NCBI RefSeq assembly: GCF_027913215.1
Contig: NZ_CP115784.1
Span: forward strand, 930,001-994,000
Origin: Paracoccus aerodenitrificans
Lineage (GTDB): Bacteria > Pseudomonadota > Alphaproteobacteria > Rhodobacterales > Rhodobacteraceae
DNA length: 64,000 nt
Direction of reading: 5' to 3'
The notes beneath the pieces were generated by a model, which was not told the DNA's origin, ran no database searches, and saw nothing but the letters and a program-made list of their open reading frames with translations. Every line of letters starts with the position of its first letter. Position 1 is the first letter of the stretch. The translations under genes and the position numbers were made by a program. Below, piece by piece: positions 1-9,092 of the stretch.

Positions 1-201
1 GGAGCCGAAACTGAGTCGCTTTATACAGGCGAGGAGGCGATGAAATCGGTCGGACCGACAGCGGCGGAAGAGATTTTCACACTGTTTCCTGAACTGCGCG
101 ATTTCGACGAGTGTCACGCTGTGCGGATCATTGCTCCGGGCCGGATGGGACGCAGACTGGCGCTACGTCATAAGAACAATGAGAAGCCACTGGTAAATTG
201 A
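1..201 (+). CDS. Hint-domain protein, C-terminal end (partial)
   Basis: The reading frame is open from the first base and stops with TGA at 199-201, giving the last 66 residues of a protein that begins outside the window. The tail (ESLYTGEEAMKSVG, then EEIFTLFPEL, then GRMGRRLALRH) resembles the C-terminus of the Hedgehog/intein Hint-domain proteins common in Rhodobacteraceae, where a similar helical segment and an arginine-rich end follow the Hint fold. No catalytic residue of the Hint domain lies in the visible part, so the assignment rests on tail resemblance only. It is convergent with the TetR gene that ends at 344. Confidence 0.6.
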   Translation, partial: GAETESLYTGEEAMKSVGPTAAEEIFTLFPELRDFDECHAVRIIAPGRMGRRLALRHKNNEKPLVN

Positions 202-343
202 AGGCGAAACTCAAAAAGCGCTAGGCGCAGAAGTTTGCCGCTCTTGGGGCAACCGGCGGGTTCTCGGGAGGGCTGCGACATATCACCGCAGTAGTGATCC
301 GGAATGCTCGCTTCATGATGCGCTTTCTGCTGCGTCAGGCGCC

Positions 344-985
344 TCAGCTGTTCTGCTTCCGGAGATCGCGAAGCACCCTCTGCAGAAGGCAATCCGCCAG
401 ATCGGTGGCCGTCTCCCGCGTTAGTAATTCGAGCCGTCTTGAACTTCGCAGCGACGCGATCCCCTGAACGCCGGCATAGATCATCGTTGCCTCCCGACGG
501 GCTATGCGTTTTGACAGGTACGGTGCGAGCGATATCAGCTCTGCTGCTGTCTGATCGAGAAGTGTCGAGATCGCGTTGAGATACCAGTCCGGAAATTCCT
601 CGGATCTTCGCGGGCCGTCGAAAAGTGCCCTGAACAGAGTTGGTTCTGCCTCAACAAGGTCGAGATAGCGCGTAGCGAGTGTGCGCAGCCGCGTCTCGGG
701 ATCGCCGTCTGGCAGGTTTGAAAACAATGATGCGATGCGTTCGAAATGGGCGCGGTTCACCTCCCACAACACATGCGGCAGGCTGTCGAACAGGTTGTAG
801 ATCGTGCCGGGGGTATAACCTACAGCTTGTGCCAGCCGTCGCGCCGTCAGTGCCTCCGGGCCATCTTCAAGGATAATGGTGCGAGCTGCGGCGAGGGTCT
901 GTTCTCTGAGTTGAGCGCGGGTGCGGCGGGGCTTCGCCTTGGGGATGTTCAGACTGATCTGCTCTGGCGAGTGATTATCGGACAT
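344..985 (-). CDS. TetR/AcrR family transcriptional regulator
   Basis: 213-aa repressor-type protein. An N-terminal TetR helix-turn-helix lies at about residues 25-70 (LTARRLAQAVGYTPGTIYNLF), followed by an all-helical ligand/dimer domain with a TetR_C-like segment (AEPTLFRALFDGP). The frame stays open to a TTG at 1057, but the ATG at 985 is chosen because the residues before it are low-complexity and do not resemble the family. It is divergent from the RND efflux operon starting at 1522, the usual position of a local efflux repressor, and the 536-bp gap between them holds an inverted repeat at 1070-1082. Regulation of the pump is an inference from this arrangement. Confidence 0.88.
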   Translation of the reverse strand: MSDNHSPEQISLNIPKAKPRRTRAQLREQTLAAARTIILEDGPEALTARRLAQAVGYTPGTIYNLFDSLPHVLWEVNRAHFERIASLFSNLPDGDPETRLRTLATRYLDLVEAEPTLFRALFDGPRRSEEFPDWYLNAISTLLDQTAAELISLAPYLSKRIARREATMIYAGVQGIASLRSSRRLELLTRETATDLADCLLQRVLRDLRKQNS

Positions 986-1521
986 TAAGGGCGGCGGCTC
1001 TGGCGGGATGTGAAGGCTGATAAGATTGAGGTTGACGCAGACAGAAGAAGGGGTCAACAGTCCAGCAATTGAACGTTGTTCAGAAACTGCTCGATCTGGA
1101 ACCTAGGGTAAGGTTTGCGTTGGAAAGTTACGCGACGCCATGCCACACTGTCGGCCTTGGACGGCAGAAATAGGCGTTCGCGCTCCAGGAGAGGAATGAG
1201 TGCCAATGCAAGTCTAGGATGCCGGTTTTGCCTGGGAGGCCGGTATCCTGTGGCGATCCTTTCGATCCGTTTCCAATCGGTTTTCCCCGCAGTTTGGCCT
1301 TATGCCTGCGCGGCAGCCGTTCCTGCAGAAAAAAGCCCCTCGATGCTGCCGAACGGCGATAGCATTACTGTGATTGTTTCCAAACGCTTCATTAGGGTAG
1401 TTTGCCGCATGATCCGGCAGGCTGGCAGCTTCATGAAGGAGATATTGCTGCGCGTCTGCAAAGCCCTGTACAGATTTTTGATCGTGCTTAGCCATCTGTT
1501 TTATAAAGGATTTCATTAAAC
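986..1521. other. 536-bp intergenic region between tetR and the efflux operon
   Basis: No convincing gene was found here. The two open frames in it (1115-1519 plus, 1214-1516 minus) look compositional and lack a recognisable domain or a good ribosome binding site. The region should hold both divergent promoters. Visible structure is a perfect 5+3+5 palindrome at 1070-1082 and a GTTGAC/GTCAAC inverted repeat (1031-1036 and 1053-1058). The last 20 bases carry an AAAGGA ribosome binding site for the adaptor gene. Confidence 0.6.
1070..1082. promoter_or_regulatory. Candidate TetR operator palindrome
   Basis: TGAAC-GTT-GTTCA is a perfect 5-bp inverted repeat around a 3-bp centre, 85 bp in front of the tetR start. 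TetR-family repressors usually bind short palindromes in the divergent promoter region. The site is an inference from symmetry and position only; it is short enough to arise by chance. Confidence 0.35.
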
Positions 1522-2784
1522 ATGCTGCGTGCGTTGATCATGCTGATCATGACGGCGGGGACCGCTCTTGCGCAGGACGCGCCTGATACACGGACGGTCG
1601 GTCCGGCGCAGATGGCGACGGTTGTTCGAACGGAACTGGCACCGTTCGAGATTCGCGTTCCCGTGTCAGGCTCGCTGGTCGCCAGAACCGAAGCACTGGT
1701 CTATCCGCAGGTCACTGGTCATGAGGTGACCGAAATTCTCGCGGAAGTCGGTGACAGGGTGACTGCCGGTCAGGTACTGGCGCGGATGTCCGAACTGACG
1801 CTCAGCGCTCAGCTTGCGCAGGCCGAAGCAGAGGCGCAGCGTGCCTCGGCGGCGGTCAGGCAGGCGCGCAGTCAGATCGACAGCGCCGAGGCGACACTGG
1901 CGCAGGCGGCTTCGGCTCTAGAACGGACGACCCGTCTGCAAAGCGGCGGGACGGCGACACGGGCGGCTTTGGATGAGGTTGTGGCGAATGAGGCTGCGGC
2001 TCGGGCGGCGGTTGCCTCGGCCCGTGACGGGCTGTCCGTGGCAGAGGCGACGAAGGCGACGGCGGATGCCGCCGTTGAAATTGCGCGGCTGAATCTGGAT
2101 CGCGCCACGATCATCTCTCCGGTTGCCGGGGTTGTGACAGGCCGCAGCGTGCGTATCGGTGCCCTGGCGAATGCCGCGGGTGAGCCGATGTTTACCATCG
2201 TTGCCGATGGTGAGATCGAATGGCAGGCTGAAATCGTCGAGACGGCGCTTGAGCAGCTTTCGAAAGGCGATCCCGCGACTGCCGAGGTGGCGGGGATCGG
2301 GCCGGTATCGGGGCAGGTGCGGCTGCTGCCGGCCTCGGTCGATGCCGCCACACGGCTTGGCGATCTGCGGATTTCACTGGAACAGAAGGATAATCTGCGG
2401 CCCGGCCTGTTTGCCTCGGGCTGGATCACGACGGATATTCATGACGGGCTCAGCGTACCTCTGACCGCCGTGCTTGACGATCAGGACGGTGAAATCGTGC
2501 AGGTCGTGCGTGACGGGATCATCGAAACCAGAAAGGTCGAGGCCGGAGAGATCTGGCAGGGCAGGCGGGAAATCCTCTCGGGGCTTGAGGAAGGAGAGAT
2601 CATCATTGCCCGGGCCGGTGCGTTTTTCCGCGACGGGGATCGCGTAGAGGCGGTGTCTGCCGATGATATGCGCAGCAGCGATGAGGCAGACCAAAGCGGC
2701 GATGGCGAAGATTTTCGGGACGAGACAGCCGGTGAAGTCACGCCCGACGAACAGGCGGGGCTCGTCTCGGGGACCGGACAATGA
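1522..2784 (+). CDS. RND efflux transporter periplasmic adaptor subunit (membrane fusion protein)
   Basis: 420 aa. A Sec signal peptide (residues 1-17, ending TALA) exports the protein. The order is that of HlyD/AcrA-type adaptors: a lipoyl-like half domain (about 55-95), a long Ala/Glu/Gln-rich alpha-helical hairpin (about 95-190), the second lipoyl half, a beta-barrel (about 205-290) and a membrane-proximal domain. The adaptor links the inner-membrane pump to an outer-membrane channel; no outer-membrane factor gene is in the window. The last 45 residues are strongly acidic and probably disordered. AAAGGA precedes the ATG. The stop overlaps the pump start as ATGA. No lipobox cysteine is present. 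Confidence 0.93.
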   Translation: MLRALIMLIMTAGTALAQDAPDTRTVGPAQMATVVRTELAPFEIRVPVSGSLVARTEALVYPQVTGHEVTEILAEVGDRVTAGQVLARMSELTLSAQLAQAEAEAQRASAAVRQARSQIDSAEATLAQAASALERTTRLQSGGTATRAALDEVVANEAAARAAVASARDGLSVAEATKATADAAVEIARLNLDRATIISPVAGVVTGRSVRIGALANAAGEPMFTIVADGEIEWQAEIVETALEQLSKGDPATAEVAGIGPVSGQVRLLPASVDAATRLGDLRISLEQKDNLRPGLFASGWITTDIHDGLSVPLTAVLDDQDGEIVQVVRDGIIETRKVEAGEIWQGRREILSGLEEGEIIIARAGAFFRDGDRVEAVSADDMRSSDEADQSGDGEDFRDETAGEVTPDEQAGLVSGTGQ

Positions 2785-5700
2785 ATCTTTCGACCTGGTC
2801 CATACGCCACCCGGTGCCGCCTGTCGCGCTGTTCCTGGTGCTGATGATCGCGGGGCTTTTCAGCTTCCGGACTTTGCCGGTCACTGAGTTTCCGAATATC
2901 GACCTGCCCCTTGTCACGGTCTCCGTCGCTCAGCCCGGTGCCGCGCCGTCCGAACTGATCAGCCAGACCGCGCAGCCGATAGAGGACGCGATTGCCTCGG
3001 TCACCGGGGTCCGGCACACCACCGTGACGGCCTCGGATGCCACGCTGTCGGTGCTGGTCGAGTTTGAGCTGGAAACCGATAGCGACCGGGCCGTGAACGA
3101 CGTGAAGGACGCCGTTGCCGAGATCCGCGACACGCTGCCGGAAGGGATTACCGAACCTGTCGTGCGCAGGCTGGATGTGACTGGGATACCGATCCTGACC
3201 TATGCGGTCCGCGATGAAACCCGCTCTATCGAGGAGCTTTCGGAATTTGTCGATGACGTGATCGCCGGAGAGCTTCTGTCGATCAGCGCGGTCGGTCAGG
3301 TCTCGCGGATGGGCGGGGCCGACCGGGAAATCAAGATTGAGCTGGACCCTGACCGGTTGCTGGCGCATGGGCTGACCGCAGCCGGGGTGTCCGAGCAGTT
3401 GCGGGTCAGGAATATCGACCTTGGCGGCGGCCGGGGCGATTTGTCGGGGACCGAATTTTCGATCCGGGCGCTTGGCGGGGCGGATACGCTGGAACAGCTT
3501 GCCGCGACAGCGATTCCCATCGCCAATGGCAGGACGATCCGCCTCGATCAGCTTGGCGAGGTGATTGACGGCGCGTCGGAAGAGCGCAGCTTTGCGCTGT
3601 ATGACGGAACCCCGGTCGTGGCCTTCGGCATCTTCCGCGCCAGTGGCGAATCCGATCTGGAGGCCGCCGAGGCCACGGCTGAGCGGCTGGACGATATCCG
3701 TGCTCGCTATCCGTCTACCGAGATCTATCTGATCAGTGATTATACTGTTTTCACCGAGGCGAATTTCCATCAGGCGATGGAGACTCTGTATGAAGGCGCG
3801 GCACTGGCGATTGTGGTCGTGTTCCTGTTCCTGCGCAACTGGCGGGCGACGCTGATCGCCGCCGTGGCTTTGCCGCTGTCGATCATTCCGACATTTTTCG
3901 CGATGGATCTGCTGGGGTTTACGCTGAACTCGATCAGCCTGCTTGGGATCACGCTGGTGACCGGCATTCTTGTCGATGATGCCATTGTCGAGATCGAGAA
4001 TATCGTTCGCCATATCAATATGGGCGTTCCCGCCTATCAGGCATCCGAGGAAGCCGCGACGGAAATCGGGACAACCGTGATCGCGATCAGTTTCTCCATT
4101 GTCGCGGTTTTCGCGCCTGTCAGTTTCATGTCGGGCATTGCCGGGCAGTATTTCAAGCAGTTCGGCCTGACCGTGGCTGTGTCGGTCCTGTTCTCGCTTC
4201 TGGTGGCGCGGATCATCACGCCGATGATGGCCGCCTATCTCATGAAAAGCGCCCCGCATTCCGAGCCGAAGGACGGGCTTGTGATGCGCTCGCTGATGCG
4301 GATCTCGTGCTGGACGCTGAGCCACCGGGCCGTGACGCTGATTTTTGGCGTGGTCGTGTTCATCGGCTCGATCTTCTCGGCGGGGTTTCTGCCGACCGAA
4401 TTCATGCCGCCCACCGATATCGGTCGTTCGACCATCGAGGTGGATCTGCCGCCCGGGGCGAGGATCACCGATACAGAGGATGAAACCCGCCGCCTTACGG
4501 AAGCACTGGCTCCGATCCCCGAGGTAAGATCGGTCTTTGTTGAGGGCGGCACGGGCGATGTTGCGCAGGCGCGCCTGTCAGTCGATTTCGGTTCCAAGGA
4601 AGACCGTGACCGCAGCCAGTTCGACCTTGAGGAAGAGGTGAAACTGGCGCTCGCTGCGATCCCCGATCTTCGGCTGAATTACATGAATGAAAGCGGGGTC
4701 AACGATTTCCAGATCAGCGTTCTGGGCGATACGGAAGAGGCAGCATCCGAAGCCGCTCAGCTTCTCATGGATCAGATGAAAACCTTGCCCGAGCTTGAAG
4801 GCGTGACCAGCTCGGCCAATCTCCAGCGTCCCGAGCTGACCGTCACGCCGAAACCCGATCTGGCGGCGCAGCTTGGGGTGACGGCTCTTGATCTGGCGAC
4901 GACTTTGCGTGTGGCGACGATTGGCGACGATGAATCGAACCTTGCTAAGTTCAACGCGGGCGACGATCAGGTGCCGATCGTGGTGCGGCTGAACCGCCAG
5001 GCGCGTGAGGATATCGAACAGATCAGCCAGCTTCGCGTTCCCAGCCGGAACGGGCTTATCCCGCTCGAAGTGGTGGCTGATATCGACTATTCCGCCGGGG
5101 CGACCGAAATTGGCCGCTATGACCGCCGTTTCCGCACATCCGTCTCGGCGAACCTGACCGAGGGCACGACGCTTGGTCAGGCCGAGGCGCGGGTCAGCCA
5201 GCTTCGCGACGAGATCGAGCTTCCGCCCGGCACCGAGATCCAGCCATCCGGCGATGTCGAGATCATGAACGATATTTTCGAGGCGTTCGGCACGGCGATG
5301 GCTGCGGGCATCATGCTGGTATTTGTGGTGCTGGTTCTGCTGTTTCACAGCTTCATCACACCGGTCTCTATCCTGCTGTCGCTTCCGCTGGCCATTGGCG
5401 GCGCGATTTTCGCGCTGTATTTTTTCGGCTATGCCATGAGCCTGCCGGTCATTATCGGCTTTCTCATGCTGATGGGGATCGTCACAAAGAACGCGATCAT
5501 GCTTGTGGAATTTGCCTTGTCTGCAATGGATGCGGGCGTTCCGAAACGCGAGGCGCTGCTTGATGCGGTCCATAAACGCGCCCGTCCGATCATCATGACA
5601 ACCATCGCGATGACGGCGGGGATGGTGCCTTCCACGATTGGGTCTGGCGCGGGCGGAGAGTTCCGTTCTCCGATGGCGGTGGCGGTGATCGGGGGGCTGC

Positions 5701-5837
5701 TTCTGTCGACGCTTCTGTCGCTGCTTTTCGTGCCTGCGCTGTTCTCGGTCATCCACGGTCTGCAACAAAGAACCGGCGGCTGGCTGACTCGACGTATCGG
5801 GATCAACAGCCCCGCCGATAGCGGGGGGACGATATGA
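2781..5837 (+). CDS. RND efflux transporter permease subunit
   Basis: 1018 aa, the usual length for an AcrB/MdtB-like proton-driven pump. It has two repeats of one plus five transmembrane helices with large periplasmic loops. The proton-relay aspartate pair sits in TM4 (GILVDDAIVEIENI, D399-D400). The N-terminal amphipathic start (LSTWSIRHPVPPVALF) and the TM11 region (GIVTKNAIMLVEFA) are typical. It shows closer general resemblance to the MdtBC/heavy multidrug subgroup than to the metal CusA type, as no methionine pore is seen. Its substrate cannot be read from sequence. It overlaps both neighbours by ATGA, so the three genes are probably one operon under the upstream TetR. Confidence 0.94.
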   Translation: MNLSTWSIRHPVPPVALFLVLMIAGLFSFRTLPVTEFPNIDLPLVTVSVAQPGAAPSELISQTAQPIEDAIASVTGVRHTTVTASDATLSVLVEFELETDSDRAVNDVKDAVAEIRDTLPEGITEPVVRRLDVTGIPILTYAVRDETRSIEELSEFVDDVIAGELLSISAVGQVSRMGGADREIKIELDPDRLLAHGLTAAGVSEQLRVRNIDLGGGRGDLSGTEFSIRALGGADTLEQLAATAIPIANGRTIRLDQLGEVIDGASEERSFALYDGTPVVAFGIFRASGESDLEAAEATAERLDDIRARYPSTEIYLISDYTVFTEANFHQAMETLYEGAALAIVVVFLFLRNWRATLIAAVALPLSIIPTFFAMDLLGFTLNSISLLGITLVTGILVDDAIVEIENIVRHINMGVPAYQASEEAATEIGTTVIAISFSIVAVFAPVSFMSGIAGQYFKQFGLTVAVSVLFSLLVARIITPMMAAYLMKSAPHSEPKDGLVMRSLMRISCWTLSHRAVTLIFGVVVFIGSIFSAGFLPTEFMPPTDIGRSTIEVDLPPGARITDTEDETRRLTEALAPIPEVRSVFVEGGTGDVAQARLSVDFGSKEDRDRSQFDLEEEVKLALAAIPDLRLNYMNESGVNDFQISVLGDTEEAASEAAQLLMDQMKTLPELEGVTSSANLQRPELTVTPKPDLAAQLGVTALDLATTLRVATIGDDESNLAKFNAGDDQVPIVVRLNRQAREDIEQISQLRVPSRNGLIPLEVVADIDYSAGATEIGRYDRRFRTSVSANLTEGTTLGQAEARVSQLRDEIELPPGTEIQPSGDVEIMNDIFEAFGTAMAAGIMLVFVVLVLLFHSFITPVSILLSLPLAIGGAIFALYFFGYAMSLPVIIGFLMLMGIVTKNAIMLVEFALSAMDAGVPKREALLDAVHKRARPIIMTTIAMTAGMVPSTIGSGAGGEFRSPMAVAVIGGLLLSTLLSLLFVPALFSVIHGLQQRTGGWLTRRIGINSPADSGGTI

Positions 5838-6997
5838 GGCCTGCGGCGCGGGTGGCGGCCGCGATTGGTATTCTCGACGATATTCTTGCCGGCAGCCCTG
5901 CGGAACAGGCCTTGATCCGATGGGCGCGAGCCAGCAGGTTTGCCGGTTCCGGCGACCGCGCCGCGATCCGCGATCTGGTGTTCGAGGCACTGCGGCGGCG
6001 TGACAGTCTGGCGGCTTTGGGCGGCGGGCCAGGCGGGCGCGGGCTGATGCTTGGCTTGCTCCGGTTGCGGTCGGAAGATCCGGCTGGGGTCTTCACCGGT
6101 GAGCGACACGCGCCCGAGCCGCTTGGCGAAGCCGAGAAAGCGGGCGGAACAACCCCCGCAGAGGCTGATCGTCTTGGAGATATGCCGGACTGGATCTGGC
6201 AGCATTGGCAGGCTTCGCTTGGGTCCCGCGCATTGCCTCTGGCGCATATGATGCGGGAACGTGCTCCGGTCTGGCTAAGGGTCAACTCACGACTGTCAGG
6301 TCCAGAGCAGGCTTGCGCATCGCTGCTGCGGGACGGGATCACGGCGAAAGAGGACCCGCGTCTTGCCGGAGCGTTGCTGGTGACCGATGGAGAACGGCGG
6401 ATCAACGCATCCGAGGCCTATCGGACGGGGCTGGTTGAACTTCAGGATCTGTCTCCACAATTGGCCTGTGCGTCTCTGCCGCTGAAACAGGGCGCACGCG
6501 TTCTGGATTACTGCGCCGGAGGTGGTGGCAAGTCGCTGGCACTTGCCGCCCGCGAGGATCTGCGGATTACGGCGCATGACGCAGCGCCTTCCCGGATGGC
6601 CGACCTGCCGGAGCGTGCGAAACGGGCAGGGGTCTCGATCAGGATTGAAACCCGCGAAAAGCTTGGCGGCGACTATGATCTGGTTGTGGCCGATGTCCCT
6701 TGTTCGGGTTCCGGCACATGGCGCAGAACGCCCGATTCAAAATGGCGCATCCGGCCAGAGGATCTGCGGGAGCTTCTGGCGACTCAGGCACAGATCCTGT
6801 CGCAAAGCGCGGCGCTGACCGGCCCCGGAGGGTTTCTCGCCTATATGACATGCTCGTTGCTGGACGTCGAAAATGGCGATCAGATCGACGCGTTCATGAC
6901 CGATAATCCCGAATTCTCAGAGCAGATCCGGTCTAACTGGACGCCGCTGGAGGCATCGGACGGGTTTTTCCTGTCGCTGCTGAAGCGTCGGCAGTAA
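5834..6997 (+). CDS. RsmB/NOP family SAM-dependent RNA cytosine-C5 methyltransferase
   Basis: 387 aa. The SAM-binding loop (DYCAGGGGKSLALA, about residue 225) and both cysteine motifs of m5C RNA methyltransferases are present: the PC motif (DVPCSGSGTWRR) and the TC motif (YMTCSLLDVENGDQ), one cysteine being the nucleophile and the other assisting release. The N-terminal part lacks a clear NusB-like domain signature. It is likely to modify rRNA or tRNA; the exact target is unknown. The start overlaps the pump stop by ATGA, so it is translationally coupled to an efflux pump, an unexplained but seemingly genuine pairing. The frame closes just before the CtrA box of cckA. Confidence 0.88.
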   Translation: MRPAARVAAAIGILDDILAGSPAEQALIRWARASRFAGSGDRAAIRDLVFEALRRRDSLAALGGGPGGRGLMLGLLRLRSEDPAGVFTGERHAPEPLGEAEKAGGTTPAEADRLGDMPDWIWQHWQASLGSRALPLAHMMRERAPVWLRVNSRLSGPEQACASLLRDGITAKEDPRLAGALLVTDGERRINASEAYRTGLVELQDLSPQLACASLPLKQGARVLDYCAGGGGKSLALAAREDLRITAHDAAPSRMADLPERAKRAGVSIRIETREKLGGDYDLVVADVPCSGSGTWRRTPDSKWRIRPEDLRELLATQAQILSQSAALTGPGGFLAYMTCSLLDVENGDQIDAFMTDNPEFSEQIRSNWTPLEASDGFFLSLLKRRQ

Positions 6998-7002
6998 GCG
7001 AT

Positions 7003-7017
7003 TTAACCATTTGTTAA
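7003..7017. promoter_or_regulatory. CtrA binding box upstream of cckA
   Basis: TTAA-CCATTTG-TTAA matches the alphaproteobacterial CtrA consensus TTAA-N7-TTAA exactly and lies 48 bp before the cckA start in a 67-bp gap. CtrA is the response regulator fed by the CckA phosphorelay, so the site suggests feedback of CtrA on its own kinase. The match is seen directly; binding is inferred. Confidence 0.7.
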
Positions 7018-7064
7018 ATTAGCTGAAATATTCGTATCGCCGATAGAGGCGAAGGAATTTTCCG

Positions 7065-9092
7065 ATGAAGAAGAGGCTCTACCGGCTGCCGCATGAGGCG
7101 GGGCTCTGGGTTCCGGTGCTGGCGCTTCCGATAATCGCCGTGGAGCTCTATCACGTCACGGCAGGGCGTCATGGCGGGACTGGCGGACAGATCTCTTTCG
7201 CGGCGACGATCATTGCGATTGGCTGGTGCATGCTTGGTGGAGGTATCGCCTTTTCGCGGCTGCGGGATGAGTTTCGCCGGAGAAGAGAACTGGCGCGTCT
7301 GAAATCGCGGCTGTCGACATCCGGGAAAATGGCATGGGCTGTCTGCAAGGATGGCCGCATCCTTGCGCAGTCCGATCTTGCGTGTAAGCGGTGGCAGGAC
7401 CTGATCGACGCCCAGTTGTCGCAGCTTCTGTCGGGTCAATTTGCCGACGCCGAAGGGGCTGCCGCCCGGCTGAGGGCGCAGGCGTTCCGTCATGGCCATG
7501 CCGTCAGCGAGTTGCCATCGCAGGACCGTCTGATTGCTGAACGTAGCGGCTGTGAGTTGCTGTATCTGTGGATTGAGGAAGCCGAACCGGGTCTCGCAGT
7601 GGACAATACGCGGAAATATGATGCGCTTCCCATTGCGATGATGCTGATCGACCAGAAGGGCCGGATTGCCTATGTCAATTCTGCGGCCAGACCCTATTGC
7701 GGGCAGGATAGCGAGGGAGAGCATGTCTCGCGCGTGTTTGACGGTCTTGGACGTCCCTTCGATGACTGGCTGGCAGAGGCGCGAAGCGCGGTGAATCCGG
7801 TCGTTCCCGAGGTGCTGCACGCGCCCGGGGCGGGGCAGGACAGGTTTATTCAGGTTTCGCTTTATCCGGAGGATGAAGATCGCGCCAATCTGCTTGCGGT
7901 TCTGACAGATGCGCGGGCGATGAAAACCCTTGAGGCGCAATTCGTGCAGGGTCAGAAAATGCAGGCAATCGGGCAGCTTGCGGGCGGTATCGCGCATGAT
8001 TTCAACAATTTGCTGACGGCAATAGGCGGGTATTGCGACATGCTGATGCTCAGGCGCGGCAAGGATGACCCGGATTACGCCGATCTGGATCAGATCAACC
8101 AGAATACCAGTCGCGCCGCCAATCTGGTCAGTCACTTGCTGGCCTTCTCGCGCAAGCAGACGCTCAAGCCGCAACGTCTCGAACTGCGCGAGATGTTCTC
8201 GGATCTCTCGCATCTTCTGAAGCGCCTACTGGGGGACAGGATCAGACTTCATTTCAGCTATGATTCCGTGCTTGAGCCGGTGCGGGCGGATCGGGGCAAG
8301 ATAGAACAGGTCATCGTGAATCTGGTCGTGAATGCCCGTGATGCCATGCCCGACGGCGGAAGCGTCAGTATCGTGACAAGGAATGTGGCCTTCGGAGAGG
8401 CGCAGCATTTCGGAAGATTCGCCATCCCGCCGGGCAAATATGTGCGTATCAGCGTGGTGGATGAAGGCTGCGGGGTTCCTGCGGATATCGCAGAAAAGGT
8501 CTTTGAGCCGTTTTTCACCACCAAAGAAGTTGGAGAGGGAACCGGGCTTGGGCTTTCGACGGCCTATGGGATCGTCAAGCAAACGGGCGGCTATATCATG
8601 TTCGAAACCAGACTGGGCAAGGGCACCAGTTTTTGCGTCTATTTGCCTGCCTATAACGGGCAGGATGACGATATGACCGAAACCGCCCCCGCCTCTCGGT
8701 CTGTGCTGAGAAAGCCTTCAGATCAGGTTGTGCTTCTGGCTGAAGATGAATCGTCGGTGCGTGCTTTTGCCGCCCGCGCCTTGCGCCTGAAGGGCTATGA
8801 GGTGCTGGAGGCGGAATCCGGTGACAAGGCGCTTGGTCTCTTGGGCGACGATTCGCTTAAGGTCGATATTTTCGTGTCCGATGTGGTCATGCCGGGTCTG
8901 GACGGTCCAAGCTGGGTGCGGCAGGCGCTGAAGGACCGGCCCGCCGCGGGGGTGATCTTCATGTCCGGCTACACCGAGGATGTCTTCGAAGATGGCCGCT
9001 CTCCGATTGACGGCGCATCCTTCCTGCAAAAACCGTTTTCACTGGGCGGGCTAACCGCAGCGGTCGAGGCGAAGCTGGATGAGATGGTCTAG
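7065..9092 (+). CDS. cckA: Hybrid histidine kinase CckA
   Basis: 675 aa. Two N-terminal membrane segments (about residues 16-33 and 46-66), a PAS-like region (about 180-290), a dimerisation/phosphoacceptor helix with the CckA-type H box GGIAHDFNNLL (H311), the ATPase domain with N box (VNLVVNARDAMPDGG), G1 (DEGCGVP) and G2 (GTGLGLSTAYGIVKQTGG), then a receiver with phospho-acceptor D606 (SDVVMPGLDG) and the conserved KPF. In alphaproteobacteria CckA passes phosphate through ChpT to CtrA and controls cell cycle, motility or gene transfer agents. Neither chpT nor ctrA is here. GAAGGAA precedes the ATG. The stop codon TAG shares bases with the convergent sulfotransferase stop. Confidence 0.9.
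   Translation: MKKRLYRLPHEAGLWVPVLALPIIAVELYHVTAGRHGGTGGQISFAATIIAIGWCMLGGGIAFSRLRDEFRRRRELARLKSRLSTSGKMAWAVCKDGRILAQSDLACKRWQDLIDAQLSQLLSGQFADAEGAAARLRAQAFRHGHAVSELPSQDRLIAERSGCELLYLWIEEAEPGLAVDNTRKYDALPIAMMLIDQKGRIAYVNSAARPYCGQDSEGEHVSRVFDGLGRPFDDWLAEARSAVNPVVPEVLHAPGAGQDRFIQVSLYPEDEDRANLLAVLTDARAMKTLEAQFVQGQKMQAIGQLAGGIAHDFNNLLTAIGGYCDMLMLRRGKDDPDYADLDQINQNTSRAANLVSHLLAFSRKQTLKPQRLELREMFSDLSHLLKRLLGDRIRLHFSYDSVLEPVRADRGKIEQVIVNLVVNARDAMPDGGSVSIVTRNVAFGEAQHFGRFAIPPGKYVRISVVDEGCGVPADIAEKVFEPFFTTKEVGEGTGLGLSTAYGIVKQTGGYIMFETRLGKGTSFCVYLPAYNGQDDDMTETAPASRSVLRKPSDQVVLLAEDESSVRAFAARALRLKGYEVLEAESGDKALGLLGDDSLKVDIFVSDVVMPGLDGPSWVRQALKDRPAAGVIFMSGYTEDVFEDGRSPIDGASFLQKPFSLGGLTAAVEAKLDEMV

Noticed and set aside
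1115-1519. 134-aa plus-strand frame and 100-aa minus-strand frame in the tetR-efflux gap
   Set aside because: No recognisable domain, poor start context, and the region is expected to hold divergent promoters.
2481-4325. 614-aa open frame on the minus strand opposite the RND pump
   Set aside because: Shadow of a GC-rich gene: rich in His, Arg, Gln and Asp, no domain, and the plus strand encodes two unmistakable efflux proteins.
4578-5990. 470-aa minus-strand open frame over the pump and methyltransferase
   Set aside because: Same compositional artefact; it lacks a ribosome binding site and crosses two real genes.
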